From: a virus
IMG/VR virus record: IMGVR_UViG_3300046804_003503
Location: 97,059-161,058 of that record
Reading direction: 5' to 3' (one strand)
Length of the DNA: 64,000 bases
In this document: positions 42,554 to 50,416 of the stretch, one piece after another
Position numbering within the stretch: the first letter of the stretch is position 1
How the letters are laid out: every line of letters starts with the position of its first letter
Translations under genes and position numbers: made by a program
The notes under the pieces: generated by a model
What the model saw: only the letters and a program-made list of their open reading frames with translations
What the model was told of the DNA's origin: nothing
The model's database searches: none

Positions 42554-42934
42554 TTAACGATCAACCAACATTTCTTTATGCAATCCGCCATGTACTTCTC
42601 TATGACAATTTGCACAAAGTAATACGCATTTATCTAATTCTTCTATTATTTTTTCTTTGTTTTTATCCCAAGAGGTTCTTCCAAATTTACTAAATCCTAT
42701 ATCTTTCTTAGATGGATCTAAATGATGGAATTCTAATGCTCCCAAATATACTTTATATCCACATATTTTGCATTCACCGCCAGCATATTCAACGCATTGT
42801 TGTTTTAGTTTTCTTTGTCTTTTTATAACCTGTTCTTTATTACATTCTTTACAATATGATTGTATTTTTCCTTTCCTGCTTCCTGTTTTTACTTTATATG
42901 GTCTATCATTAATACCGCATTTAGTACATTTCAT
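42554..42934 (-). CDS. HNH endonuclease with N-terminal zinc ribbon
   Basis: This 126-aa protein has CTKCGIND...YCKECN at the start, then GECKICGY...LEFHHLDPSKKDIGFS and CVLLCANCHREVHGGL. It resembles the plus-strand HNH protein at 52288-52758, and both lie beside tRNA genes. Confidence 0.87.
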   Translation of the reverse strand: MKCTKCGINDRPYKVKTGSRKGKIQSYCKECNKEQVIKRQRKLKQQCVEYAGGECKICGYKVYLGALEFHHLDPSKKDIGFSKFGRTSWDKNKEKIIEELDKCVLLCANCHREVHGGLHKEMLVDR

Positions 42935-42994
42935 GTATATATCTCCTTGGATAGAATCTAATGTTCTATCCAGATATACACATTATTGTTTAAG

Positions 42995-43068
42995 TACCCC
43001 AAACAGGACTCCAACCTGTAACCTAATCATTAGAAGTGATTTGCTCTATGCAATTGAGCTATTGGGGC
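42995..43068 (-). tRNA. tRNA-Arg, anticodon TCT
   Basis: This 74-nt RNA has a GCCCCAA/TTGGGGT acceptor, anticodon arm AATCA-CTTCTAA-TGATT and T-arm ACAGG-TTGGAGT-CCTGT. It reads AGA codons, which suit AT-rich phage genes. CCA is not encoded. Confidence 0.9.
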
Positions 43069-43086
43069 AAATTTAATTCATCTTTG

Positions 43087-43251
43087 TCATTTAACCCATT
43101 CAAAATAACCGTAGTTCATAGCATCTTCTATGGTGCTATCTGGATTAGCTTTCATATATTGTAATGCATACAGTACAACTTCTGCGGTCAAGCCATATTT
43201 ACTAGCATCTTCAATATAAGCTCCAACAACATCAAGTGGATGAGGAGTCAT
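43087..43251 (-). CDS. 54-aa hypothetical protein
   Basis: The product MTPHPLDVVGAYIEDASKYG... ends YGYFEWVK. It overlaps the next gene by 20 nt. Confidence 0.65.
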   Translation of the reverse strand: MTPHPLDVVGAYIEDASKYGLTAEVVLYALQYMKANPDSTIEDAMNYGYFEWVK

Positions 43252-43414
43252 TTAGCAATTCCTTAATTGTTTGAGTAATGTTAACACCATCTACTATAAG
43301 ATCAAGTGGGCCAGTGTGATGTTCATATGGATTTTTAGTGGGACTATACTTTTCCACATAATCCATAGCCCTACTGTAACACCAACTTACTGCGAATCTT
43401 TCTTCTTTAGTCAT
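43232..43414 (-). CDS. hypothetical small protein
   Basis: This 60-aa protein (AVSWCYSRAMDYVEKYSPTK) is unrecognised. It has an ATGA overlap with the next gene. Confidence 0.65.
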   Translation of the reverse strand: MTKEERFAVSWCYSRAMDYVEKYSPTKNPYEHHTGPLDLIVDGVNITQTIKELLNDSSST

Positions 43415-43683
43415 ACAAACTTCAAGTCTCTAGGATGATCTTCGGTTGCTTCGCTAATAGATGGAAGATAGTAGTGTTCATAAACCTCTTTCCATGTTGG
43501 TAAATCATAAAAAGGATCGCCCTTATTCACACACAATCCGCTCTTATCATAAAGATCATAATAATCTACATTACGATTATCATAATCCTCTAGACTTTCA
43601 TAACAAGCAAATACATTATAAGTTCCATAAGGAACAGACGGATCATAAATATAAGATGCAACTTGTTCAGTTATTGTTGTCAT
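43411..43683 (-). CDS. hypothetical protein, paralogue of 61076-61288
   Basis: This 90-aa protein has FACYESLEDYDNRNVDYYDL and CVNKGDPFYDLPTWKEVYEH. It matches the 61076-61288 product across about 55 residues. It is presumably an early protein of unknown function, duplicated within the genome. Confidence 0.75.
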   Translation of the reverse strand: MTTITEQVASYIYDPSVPYGTYNVFACYESLEDYDNRNVDYYDLYDKSGLCVNKGDPFYDLPTWKEVYEHYYLPSISEATEDHPRDLKFV

Positions 43684-43864
43684 TTGGATTCCTAAATTTA
43701 ATAGTAATCTTATCTATATTATTTCGCAACTTCATCAAATCAACTAAAGACAAATACTTCACAGTTTTGTAATGTTCAAAATGTATGTTATCTTTTGTTC
43801 GCTCAAATTCTATACGATAAGTTAGTCCACCATCGTCTGTATAGATTACTGGATTAATCATCAC
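43667..43864 (-). CDS. hypothetical small protein
   Basis: This 65-aa protein (YRIEFERTKDNIHFEHYKTV) is unrecognised. It overlaps neighbours by 17 and 4 nt. Confidence 0.65.
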   Translation of the reverse strand: MMINPVIYTDDGGLTYRIEFERTKDNIHFEHYKTVKYLSLVDLMKLRNNIDKITIKFRNPNDNNN

Positions 43865-44286
43865 AAAACTTCCCAGTTTTTCTCTATAATACCAGCAATA
43901 GTTTTAAACTTTCGTCCGGTATCATTTAGATCAGCAAGACTTTCTCTTATTTTTTCTACCTCATAATCACCAAACCAAGTTATTCCTGTATAGAATTCAC
44001 CCATACTATTTTTCATTCCTGCCCATTTCCTAACCTCCACAGGCAAATCATCTAATTTGTTTCCAAATTTTGTACACCCATTAGGAAAATCCTTATTATA
44101 GATCTTTTCTGGCAGAGTCTTTTTCTTACTCTTTTTCATTTCCTGATTATACAATTCACAAAGAACGCCCAAACAACAATGCTGTGCGTTTCCCTTGCTA
44201 TCATATTGCTTGAGAGTTCCCTTACCCTGCTTATATTTGCCGCTCCTAAGAGCCTTGACCCATTGTTTCATAATATTCTGTTTCAT
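43861..44286 (-). CDS. phage hypothetical protein (WVKALRSGKYKQG family type)
   Basis: This 141-aa protein has WVKALRSGKYKQGKGTL, HCCLGVLCELYNQ and SLADLNDTGRKFKTIAGII. These blocks recur in many phage proteins of unknown function. No catalytic site can be named. Confidence 0.78.
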   Translation of the reverse strand: MKQNIMKQWVKALRSGKYKQGKGTLKQYDSKGNAQHCCLGVLCELYNQEMKKSKKKTLPEKIYNKDFPNGCTKFGNKLDDLPVEVRKWAGMKNSMGEFYTGITWFGDYEVEKIRESLADLNDTGRKFKTIAGIIEKNWEVL

Positions 44287-44498
44287 TTGCTATCCTCTGC
44301 AAAACTGTTGTCAAAACTCTGAAAAAGACCATCAACATCTTCGATAGAAAATGTCTTGTCATTTGGCAAACCGAAATCTTGACGAGTTTTCATTCTGTTG
44401 TGCAAAGTTTCCAACGCATCCAGAATAATTTCCATATCATGCTTTTCAATATAGTAATTCATACTTATATTCCAAGGGTATTTGTAAGCGTGTACCAT
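44283..44498 (-). CDS. hypothetical small protein
   Basis: This 71-aa protein is the first gene after the promoter at 44505-44532. It is unrecognised. Confidence 0.7.
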   Translation of the reverse strand: MVHAYKYPWNISMNYYIEKHDMEIILDALETLHNRMKTRQDFGLPNDKTFSIEDVDGLFQSFDNSFAEDSK

Positions 44499-44504
44499 AG
44501 TGGT

Positions 44505-44532
44505 ATTCTACCATGTTATCGGTAGTTGTCAA
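44505..44532 (-). promoter_or_regulatory. sigma70-type promoter
   Basis: TTGACA, 16-nt spacer with CCGATA and TGG end, TAGAAT on the minus strand, directly before the 44283-44498 gene. Confidence 0.85.
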
Positions 44533-44544
44533 CTGTCGCTTGAG

Positions 44545-44772
44545 TTAAAATCCAAAAGGCCCGGTATTTCTTATTACTTGATACATTTGTACTGTAACGT
44601 GTTCTACATCATTAATAGTTTCTGGTGATAAATGATCATTCAGATAATAAGATTCTTCACCAATATCAGTAAGGTGAGTTGGTGAATTTATATCATTAGT
44701 ATTCTCCCAAAAACTTAGTTGTTTCAGAAAAAATTTAATAATTGCTCTTTGTTTTTCGTTAGGTTTATTCAT
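44545..44772 (-). CDS. hypothetical small protein
   Basis: This 75-aa protein (EKQRAIIKFFLKQLSFWENT) is unrecognised. It lies just upstream of the 44505 promoter. Confidence 0.68.
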   Translation of the reverse strand: MNKPNEKQRAIIKFFLKQLSFWENTNDINSPTHLTDIGEESYYLNDHLSPETINDVEHVTVQMYQVIRNTGPFGF

Positions 44773-44786
44773 GTCTACTAACTCCT

Positions 44787-45068
44787 TTAAGACTCCAATC
44801 TGAAATTTTCTGGAAAGTCTATCTTATCACACAGATGAGGAAAAATCAAGTCGTGATCCGCATAGCCATCCAAACTATCTCCGATTGCTTCACTATAATT
44901 ATAGTCTATACAATCATTATCCATCCATTCTTTTTCACTATTTGCCACAACATAACTCAACACACCATGACGATAGCGAATATAAAGCCACTTATCATCA
45001 CTTGTTATTGCTTCTAGTTGGTATGGACAAGCCCCACCATAACTTAGTAGTCTTTTAATTTTGATCAT
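44787..45068 (-). CDS. hypothetical protein
   Basis: This 93-aa protein has DDKWLYIRYRHGVLSYVVAN and an acidic middle. It is unrecognised and overlaps the next gene at ATGA. Confidence 0.72.
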   Translation of the reverse strand: MIKIKRLLSYGGACPYQLEAITSDDKWLYIRYRHGVLSYVVANSEKEWMDNDCIDYNYSEAIGDSLDGYADHDLIFPHLCDKIDFPENFRLES

Positions 45069-45232
45069 TTTGGTTTCTCAATAAGTTCAACTTTGCTTCC
45101 ATCCTTAAAAGAGATCTCATACCATTCTCGCCAAGGAGAATCAAAACCAGTATTAAATATATGATGTATAGCGATGATTGGACAAGTTCTTTTGCCCATG
45201 CGACCAAATAGATAGTTAATTAGGGTTTCCAT
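45065..45232 (-). CDS. 55-aa hypothetical protein
   Basis: METLINYLFGRMGKRTCPII then WREWYEISFKDGSKVELIEK. It overlaps the 45216-45422 gene by 17 nt. Confidence 0.68.
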   Translation of the reverse strand: METLINYLFGRMGKRTCPIIAIHHIFNTGFDSPWREWYEISFKDGSKVELIEKPK

Positions 45233-45422
45233 TAGTTATTGTCCTTATTTTGTTTATTAGTCTTATTGTATAAGATTCTCTAATTGTCAGATAGACGTAA
45301 GTTACAACACAACATCCTAGCAAAATTAAACCGATCATACGCTCAATAAAAGGCCAGATAGGCTCATTATTAAAACTATCGCCAATCTGATATAGTGTGA
45401 TTATAAGTTCGTTAGAACTCAT
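45216..45422 (-). CDS. small membrane protein, paralogue of 46023-46232
   Basis: This 68-aa protein starts MSSNELIITLYQIGDSF and has a span (MIGLILLGCCVVTYVYLTI). It is clearly related to the protein at 46023-46232, a local duplication. Confidence 0.72.
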   Translation of the reverse strand: MSSNELIITLYQIGDSFNNEPIWPFIERMIGLILLGCCVVTYVYLTIRESYTIRLINKIRTITNGNPN

Positions 45423-45529
45423 TATTTATTCTCCAAAATTAGAACTATATTAGTTAACAGTATAATAATTGATACTAAACACGATATCAATAGATAATAT
45501 CTAAAATTGCTCACTGGTTGATTTTCCAT
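45422..45529 (-). CDS. 35-aa membrane peptide
   Basis: This peptide has one span (YYLLISCLVSIIILLTNIVL) and ends LENK. TAATG overlaps on both sides and the shared junction motif support translation. Confidence 0.6.
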   Translation of the reverse strand: MENQPVSNFRYYLLISCLVSIIILLTNIVLILENK

Positions 45530-45702
45530 TAGTTATTATCCCTATAAATAAGACACAAAAAACCTAATATAATAATCCATCCCATATTAGGAGGAAAACT
45601 ATATTGTGCTTTATCTTTATCCATAAGGTTCATTATTGTTCCCAGTAACACACTGAAATAAAAACTAAAATGAACAAAACTAAATGTTAAAGAGTTTTTC
45701 AT
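45529..45702 (-). CDS. 57-aa membrane protein
   Basis: Two hydrophobic segments (TFSFVHFSFYFSVLLGTIM and WIIILGFLCLIY). It ends DNN at the shared junction and overlaps by TAATG. Confidence 0.62.
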   Translation of the reverse strand: MKNSLTFSFVHFSFYFSVLLGTIMNLMDKDKAQYSFPPNMGWIIILGFLCLIYRDNN

Positions 45703-45851
45703 TAGTCCTCCGTAGCATCATCAATATACCAAATATGACCATAATCTTCACCAAATTCGGTCAAGTCCATTTCCAAACACTCAACAATATTATCTGCTTC
45801 TTCACTATCTGGATCAACACCCGGATAATCAATCACAACATGAACTTTCAT
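45702..45851 (-). CDS. 49-aa acidic protein
   Basis: MKVHVVIDYPGVDPDSEEAD ... ends YIDDATED. TAATG overlap to the 45529-45702 gene. Confidence 0.65.
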   Translation of the reverse strand: MKVHVVIDYPGVDPDSEEADNIVECLEMDLTEFGEDYGHIWYIDDATED

Positions 45852-46048
45852 TATTCATTCTCCCTATACAAAGGATAATCCTGTTCATTCTTTAGTAGAT
45901 TTTCGGCCAATTCCAATATTTGTCGCTCACTCCAACCAGCCCAATAGCCCCTCATATAAATTTGGGTCAGTTCATTCTTAGGAGTATTTTCATAAAACTT
46001 TTGAACAGATTCTATCCAAGTTTTAGTGGCTTGTTGTAGGGGATTCAT
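45851..46048 (-). CDS. hypothetical small protein
   Basis: This 65-aa protein has IYMRGYWAGWSERQILELAE. The GYWAGW-like element recurs in the 49644-49853 product (GHWAGWRYIKGG). Function unknown. Confidence 0.68.
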   Translation of the reverse strand: MNPLQQATKTWIESVQKFYENTPKNELTQIYMRGYWAGWSERQILELAENLLKNEQDYPLYRENE

Positions 46049-46232
46049 TAGTTATCCTTTTAAGAATTTTCCTTAGTATGTATGCTTCCCAAAGATCAAG
46101 AACAATATAACAAATAACAAAAACACCAAGAATAATAAGACTACCAATTAGCCTAATAGTAGGCCACAAACTAGTTTCTTTAAAACTATCGCTGATTTGA
46201 TATAGGGTTTTTATAAGTTCGTCAGAACTCAT
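46023..46232 (-). CDS. small membrane protein, paralogue of 45216-45422
   Basis: This 69-aa protein starts MSSDELIKTLYQISDSF and has a span (IGSLIILGVFVICYIVLDL). Its start lies on an exact junction motif. Its C-terminus reads through another junction motif in a different frame. Confidence 0.72.
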   Translation of the reverse strand: MSSDELIKTLYQISDSFKETSLWPTIRLIGSLIILGVFVICYIVLDLWEAYILRKILKRITNESPTTSH

Positions 46233-46558
46233 TAGTTATTCTCCAAATCTAATGATAGGTTATTTTGTTTAACAATCTCTTTTATTCTATCCAATTCATC
46301 TCTAGTAGCGGTTAATTCATTTTCAGCCGCCCAATATTTGTCATAATAAGACTGAGCCTTAACTACCTCGTTTACGGAAGGGCTAATCCACGGAACAGCA
46401 GACGCATAAGCGTCCAGCGTTCTTACGAGAAGGCGAGCCAACACCCAATCGGGCGTGTTACTAAACCTCTCCATACTGTGTTTGTTAATAAGGTCGCACA
46501 ACTCCTTCTCAAACGAAGCCGGTTGCTCAATAACTTGTTCATCTACAAAATTACTCAT
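46232..46558 (-). CDS. hypothetical protein
   Basis: This 108-aa helical protein has WVLARLLVRTLDAYASAVPW and ends DLENN at the junction motif. Codon use is slightly GC-richer in the middle. It is unrecognised. Confidence 0.72.
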   Translation of the reverse strand: MSNFVDEQVIEQPASFEKELCDLINKHSMERFSNTPDWVLARLLVRTLDAYASAVPWISPSVNEVVKAQSYYDKYWAAENELTATRDELDRIKEIVKQNNLSLDLENN

Positions 46559-46561
46559 TAG

Positions 46562-46714
46562 TTATTCTCCAAACATTTCATTACATAAAAATCCTAACAA
46601 AAATCCACTAGACAACATACCGATTAGAGGATCATCCCATACTAACATAGAACATATAAATATAGTGGCACTAGAATATGCTATTACTAGTTTATGTGTT
46701 GTGGTCATATTCAT
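46562..46714 (-). CDS. 50-aa membrane protein
   Basis: MNMTTTHKLVIAYSSATIFI ... GMLSSGFLLGFLCNEMFGE: two spans. It ends at GGAGAATAA, immediately before the junction-motif ATG at 46558. Confidence 0.6.
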   Translation of the reverse strand: MNMTTTHKLVIAYSSATIFICSMLVWDDPLIGMLSSGFLLGFLCNEMFGE

Positions 46715-46720
46715 GACAAA

Positions 46721-46936
46721 TTATTCTGCTAAATATTTTAGTGGTGCTGGCACACTGGTGGTTTCTACTATAATATCGTTATTGTGATCTTTTTGCAATT
46801 TTCCATCACTAGTTAACACGCACCTAATGATGGCTCCTGACTCGGTATCTGCCATAATCAAATATTTTAATTCTATTCCATTAGCATCAAAAATTCTATA
46901 TTTATGATGATCTTTGTTATTAGAGTCTAGTATCAT
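46721..46936 (-). CDS. hypothetical small protein
   Basis: This 71-aa protein (HHKYRIFDANGIELKYLIMA ... SVPAPLKYLAE) is unrecognised. Confidence 0.68.
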   Translation of the reverse strand: MILDSNNKDHHKYRIFDANGIELKYLIMADTESGAIIRCVLTSDGKLQKDHNNDIIVETTSVPAPLKYLAE

Positions 46937-46959
46937 TGGTATTTCCTTATAAATCTAAA

Positions 46960-47033
46960 TCTAGATGGAGGGATTTGAACCCTCAGCCTCTTGCTCCCAA
47001 AGCAAGCGTTCTGCCAAGTTGAACTACACCTAG
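46960..47033 (-). tRNA. tRNA-Pro, anticodon TGG
   Basis: This 74-nt RNA has a CTAGGTG/CATCTAG acceptor, anticodon arm CTTGC-TTTGGGA-GCAAG and T-arm GAGGG-TTCAAAT-CCCTC. It reads CCA and other CCN codons. CCA is not encoded. Confidence 0.92.
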
Positions 47034-47141
47034 TTGGTGGAGTCTTTTTTCTACTTTGTAGAATGATTTATCTGCGGGGAACTCCAGTCCACAGTTTAGT
47101 AAGAATGATTACCTACGCTTCCTTCAATTTTGTATTAGGTC

Positions 47142-47169
47142 ATCATAACACACTATCGTCATTTGTCAA
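47142..47169 (-). promoter_or_regulatory. sigma70-type promoter for tRNA-Pro region
   Basis: TTGACA, 16-nt spacer with CGATA, TATGAT on the minus strand, about 110 nt before the tRNA-Pro 5' end. A TTCTAC-AAA-GTAGAA hairpin lies between them. Confidence 0.78.
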
Positions 47170-47194
47170 GTGTAGACTTTAGAGGATTTCCCGA

Positions 47195-47365
47195 TTAGTT
47201 ATTCTCCAAATATTGAAGGATAAAATCGGCTAACTCCCTTAGTTCATACCTATTCACTGAAGGATAAACCAAACTACTAGCAAGACCAATCCTAATAGTA
47301 TCCTTCTCATCAAATAGATGAAAGATAAAAGTGTCGCCTTTGTAACTTTGATAAGTTTCATTCAT
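47195..47365 (-). CDS. 56-aa hypothetical protein
   Basis: MNETYQSYKGDTFIFHLFDE ... ends QYLENN. It overlaps the 47365 gene by TAATG. The junction motif after its stop is followed by ATC instead of ATG, so the next coupled gene has been lost. Confidence 0.65.
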   Translation of the reverse strand: MNETYQSYKGDTFIFHLFDEKDTIRIGLASSLVYPSVNRYELRELADFILQYLENN

Positions 47366-47658
47366 TAGTTATTCTCCACTAAAGGTTCAATTTCAACAAG
47401 CCAACCAACAGGAGCCAAATGACTGTTCCATCGTCCTGTCCATTTTCCATTATATTTTTCTGCTTCGAAAAACTTTGAATGCCCTCCATTGGTGGAATTA
47501 ACCATAGGTTGTTCCGTACTTTCTATAATAAAAGTTTTGTGAACAACTCCGTCTGGTCTAGTTAATTTAACAGAATATTTGTATAATTTTTGGTTTGGAT
47601 TTGGACTATTGCATCCAATAAAACAAAAAACCAATAATAATAAAATTTTGTATTTCAT
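47365..47658 (-). CDS. putative lipoprotein
   Basis: This 97-aa protein starts MKYKILLLLVFCFIGC, with lipobox FIGC. The mature part is beta-rich with TRPDGVVHKTFIIES. It is possibly an outer-membrane or periplasm-facing superinfection factor; this is inference. Confidence 0.72.
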   Translation of the reverse strand: MKYKILLLLVFCFIGCNSPNPNQKLYKYSVKLTRPDGVVHKTFIIESTEQPMVNSTNGGHSKFFEAEKYNGKWTGRWNSHLAPVGWLVEIEPLVENN

Positions 47659-47858
47659 TAGTTATTCTCCGCTACTTTTTTAGCCATTTTATGAATTGTT
47701 TTTCTATCGTTGGATAGGACATTATTCCATTCTAAGTATTTTGCATACAGCTTATAAAATTCTACAATATTATCTTCTGATGCTAGTTGTTTTAATTTAG
47801 TCCAATAGTTTCTTTCTTGGTCAACTCTGCCAGATTGTGCATAATAGTATTCATCCAT
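47658..47858 (-). CDS. hypothetical small protein
   Basis: This 66-aa helical protein (QERNYWTKLKQLASEDNIVE) ends KVAENN at the junction motif. Confidence 0.68.
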   Translation of the reverse strand: MDEYYYAQSGRVDQERNYWTKLKQLASEDNIVEFYKLYAKYLEWNNVLSNDRKTIHKMAKKVAENN

Positions 47859-47882
47859 AGTTAGTTGATCTGAAAATTTACA

Positions 47883-48098
47883 CTATTCCTTAAACCAACT
47901 CTTTTGTGATTCTGTGGGATTATCATACAATGCGTTTTGTCTTTGTCTTTCCTCTTGCTCAAACGGATGATGATAAATTCCCCACCCCATACGATCATAC
48001 AACTCTTGCATATTGTTGTCAAGATCACAGAGACTTTCATCTAGACTTTTAGGAACCATCCAATCGAATAAACTAAAGAAACCTGTCCAGAAACTCAT
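47883..48098 (-). CDS. hypothetical small protein
   Basis: This 71-aa protein starts MSFWTGFFSLFDWMVPKSLD and is acidic and Gln-rich at its C-terminus. It is unrecognised. Confidence 0.68.
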   Translation of the reverse strand: MSFWTGFFSLFDWMVPKSLDESLCDLDNNMQELYDRMGWGIYHHPFEQEERQRQNALYDNPTESQKSWFKE

Positions 48099-48118
48099 TA
48101 TTTATTCTCCAAATTTAA

Positions 48119-48204
48119 GGGCGAATGGATGGAGTTGAACCATCAATACTGATCACATTATTCGATTGTGTGAAAATTGTTTTTCCAATTAAACTACATT
48201 CGCC
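48119..48204 (-). tRNA. atypical tRNA or tRNA-like gene, anticodon uncertain
   Basis: The acceptor pairs for 8 bp (GGCGAATG/CATTCGCC), the T-arm is perfect (GATGG-TTCAACT-CCATC) and the D-arm has GTTT...TTGG...AAAC. The middle does not fold as a normal anticodon arm. The best fit is CAATT-TTCACAC-AATCG with one mismatch (anticodon CAC, Val), but this leaves an 18-nt variable region. An alternative TCACA/TGTGA stem has an 11-nt loop. It may be a degenerate or specialised tRNA. It has its own promoter at 48222-48250. Confidence 0.65.
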
Positions 48205-48221
48205 ACCGCATTTACTCAGTA

Positions 48222-48250
48222 AGTATACATCTAACATCGGCAGTTGTCAA
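48222..48250 (-). promoter_or_regulatory. sigma70-type promoter for the atypical tRNA
   Basis: TTGACA, 17-nt spacer with CCGAT, TATACT on the minus strand; the -10 ends 18 nt before the tRNA 5' end. Confidence 0.85.
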
Positions 48251-48259
48251 TAGCAGACT

Positions 48260-48466
48260 TTAGCCGATTTTCTCATTTAAATAGTGAGTAATTAACTCTA
48301 TGGCCTCAGTAAGAGTTTGATTTTCACTACTTCTTTTATTCATAGTAAACATAGATTGACCACAAGGGCCAGTACAATTTGCTTTTCTTAGTTCTTCTAA
48401 TCTAATAACAAGAGGTTTTTTAAGCCATTCTTGTGGATTATTATACATTGTAACTTTATCTTTCAT
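48260..48466 (-). CDS. hypothetical small protein
   Basis: This 68-aa protein has EELRKANCTGPCGQSMFTMN and a helical end. It overlaps the HAD gene at ATGA. Confidence 0.68.
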   Translation of the reverse strand: MKDKVTMYNNPQEWLKKPLVIRLEELRKANCTGPCGQSMFTMNKRSSENQTLTEAIELITHYLNEKIG

Positions 48467-48984
48467 TTGTTCTCCAAATCCTCAAGATTTTTAATATATC
48501 CAACTAACTCTGGTATTGTATTAAGATAGCCATGTCTAATAATTGCACTACGCATATTAATATTTCTGGCTCCTTCAATATCTCCAAATTTAGGATTAGC
48601 AGTTACCATTAGTGTTTCTAATGGTTTAAAGTTTGTATCTTTTTCTATAGTTTTATAAGCATCAAAATGTGGCTTGTAGACTTTATGCTTGTTCAAGTCC
48701 ACAATATGATCCCAATAGATATTATTAGATTCTGATACTCTTTTGATTAGATCATATGACCCATTACTTAGTGCTACACAAAAATAACCGTGTTCTTGTA
48801 ACAGTTTAATACCTTCCGCACTGTCAGGGTGACTTTTTAAGTTATACCAACTATTGGGAAAGGAGTAAGGCGAATAATCTTGCTTAATTATATGATTAAT
48901 ATATTTACATATTTCATTGTTTGATATATCTTTCATATCAAATACTGTACCAAAACAATCAAATGCTACACATTTTATGCTCAT
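48463..48984 (-). CDS. HAD-superfamily phosphatase/hydrolase
   Basis: This 173-aa protein has AFDCFGTVFDM (nucleophile Asp), FCVALSNGSYDL (motif II), YKPHFDAYK (motif III Lys) and VTANPKFGDIEGAR (motif IV), with a small helical cap. It could dephosphorylate nucleotides or sugars; the substrate is unknown. Confidence 0.85.
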   Translation of the reverse strand: MSIKCVAFDCFGTVFDMKDISNNEICKYINHIIKQDYSPYSFPNSWYNLKSHPDSAEGIKLLQEHGYFCVALSNGSYDLIKRVSESNNIYWDHIVDLNKHKVYKPHFDAYKTIEKDTNFKPLETLMVTANPKFGDIEGARNINMRSAIIRHGYLNTIPELVGYIKNLEDLENK

Positions 48985-49017
48985 AATTTATATTCTTATT
49001 CTTATTCCTTAAAATAT

Positions 49018-49323
49018 TTAATTTATTACCAGACTAGCAAGTTCAACTGCTCGTTGACTCTTATCGTCACCATAATATACAGTCGCTTTGCCAGTACGTC
49101 TAATATTTCTCAGATTAGTTATCATTTCTCTAGCATATTTGTCATCATCTCGCCAATCCGGCCAAAGAATATCTTGATATCGTTCCACAAATAATGCAAC
49201 GTCATTACCATTTCCAGTAACAGTAACATACGGCGAGTGAGGAAAATTAAATACCAAACCTTCAGCATTTACCGTACTGTTAAAACTCAAAACTGTCATG
49301 ATTATAGCAAAAAAATATTTCAT
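49018..49323 (-). CDS. small exported protein
   Basis: The ATG at 49323 has AAGGAG 7 nt upstream. The 101-aa protein has a signal peptide (MKYFFAIIMTVLSFNSTVNA) and a short globular mature part. It is unrecognised. Confidence 0.72.
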   Translation of the reverse strand: MKYFFAIIMTVLSFNSTVNAEGLVFNFPHSPYVTVTGNGNDVALFVERYQDILWPDWRDDDKYAREMITNLRNIRRTGKATVYYGDDKSQRAVELASLVIN

Positions 49324-49393
49324 TTTGTTCTCCTTATTTGATTGTTGCTGCAAAGTATCTGAAACCTGGTATCCACGATATAATACACACCAC

Positions 49394-49522
49394 TTAGACT
49401 ATTCGTATATGGTTAATCAACCAAACAATAACTTCTATCGTTTTCCATATTCCCATGATAGAAAATACTGTCATAACTAAGAGTGCTGGTATTAGTCCTT
49501 TTAGGTCAAAATTAAAATACAT
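49394..49522 (-). CDS. 42-aa membrane peptide
   Basis: MYFNFDLKGLIPALLVMTVF followed by WKTIEVIVWLINHIRIV. TAATG overlap with the previous gene. Confidence 0.58.
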   Translation of the reverse strand: MYFNFDLKGLIPALLVMTVFSIMGIWKTIEVIVWLINHIRIV

Positions 49523-49644
49523 TAATTCTTCTCCAAATATTCACATATCATACTGCTCAAACCTATTGGCCCAATTACTACAAAAAACAAAAATCCCAAA
49601 ATCAATAGTGAGTATACTATAATATCCTCTTTAGTTAGTTTCAT
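49522..49644 (-). CDS. 40-aa membrane peptide
   Basis: One span (YSLLILGFLFFVVIGPIGLS), ending YLEKN. It starts on an exact junction motif at 49642-49656. Confidence 0.6.
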   Translation of the reverse strand: MKLTKEDIIVYSLLILGFLFFVVIGPIGLSSMICEYLEKN

Positions 49645-49853
49645 TAGTTATTCTCCAAACCACCTTTGATATAACGCCATCCAGCCCAATGACCATCCCA
49701 ACCATTTTGGGCATCATAACCCTCTCTGGCGGCATCAGTGCCAATAATCTTGGCAATCTCATTAGGCTCTAAGCCTTTTGCTCTTAGTTTATTATAGAGT
49801 TCAATATTAGCCTTCTTTTTGAACTCTTCTTCATTTTCTGTAAAAATTCCCAT
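49644..49853 (-). CDS. hypothetical small protein
   Basis: This 69-aa protein has LEPNEIAKIIGTDAAREGYD and GWDGHWAGWRYIKGGLENN. The end matches the junction motif. Confidence 0.68.
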   Translation of the reverse strand: MGIFTENEEEFKKKANIELYNKLRAKGLEPNEIAKIIGTDAAREGYDAQNGWDGHWAGWRYIKGGLENN

Positions 49854-49928
49854 TAGTTATTCTTATGAAAAGTTTTTTTTAGAAGATTAAAGTAATTCGC
49901 ATCGAACAAGTCATTATTAATATCAGAC

Positions 49929-50180
49929 TTAATTACCTAGTTCTTGACATATAAACTCGTACACGCTTAGTCCCTCATAACTACTTTCAGGATATTCTCC
50001 CTCCATAAGATCATACTTCATTATTAAATTTTTAAGTTCTTCTAGCGAGATGTTCATTGTTTTATTCTCTGATTTAGTAGCAATTTTTCTCAATCTATGA
50101 ATAAAATCTACATTAGGATTTTCTCCATAAACATCAACTAGTCGGTCAATTAACCATTCTAGAAATTCTGTATCTGTCAT
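49929..50180 (-). CDS. hypothetical protein
   Basis: This 83-aa acidic helical protein (MTDTEFLEWLIDRLVDVYGE) is unrecognised. It starts on an exact junction motif. Confidence 0.7.
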   Translation of the reverse strand: MTDTEFLEWLIDRLVDVYGENPNVDFIHRLRKIATKSENKTMNISLEELKNLIMKYDLMEGEYPESSYEGLSVYEFICQELGN

Positions 50181-50197
50181 TAGTTATTCTCCAAATA

Positions 50198-50416
50198 TTA
50201 GGTATTAAATTCGTTATTTTGATCATTAACGTATGTTAAAGAGTCAATCAGAAATTTAATAGAATCTTGTCTAGTCAATCCTATTTGGGCCAAAAACTTA
50301 CCAAATTCATGACCACATAAATGATTCATAAGACGATTATAGTTGTGATCATTCAAATTTTGCTGATCGTCGTTATACACAAAAATTTCAGTTTTTTCAA
50401 TCCAGTAATTAGTCAT
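50198..50416 (-). CDS. hypothetical protein
   Basis: This 72-aa protein (NRLMNHLCGHEFGKFLAQIG) is unrecognised. It starts on an exact junction motif. Confidence 0.68.
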   Translation of the reverse strand: MTNYWIEKTEIFVYNDDQQNLNDHNYNRLMNHLCGHEFGKFLAQIGLTRQDSIKFLIDSLTYVNDQNNEFNT

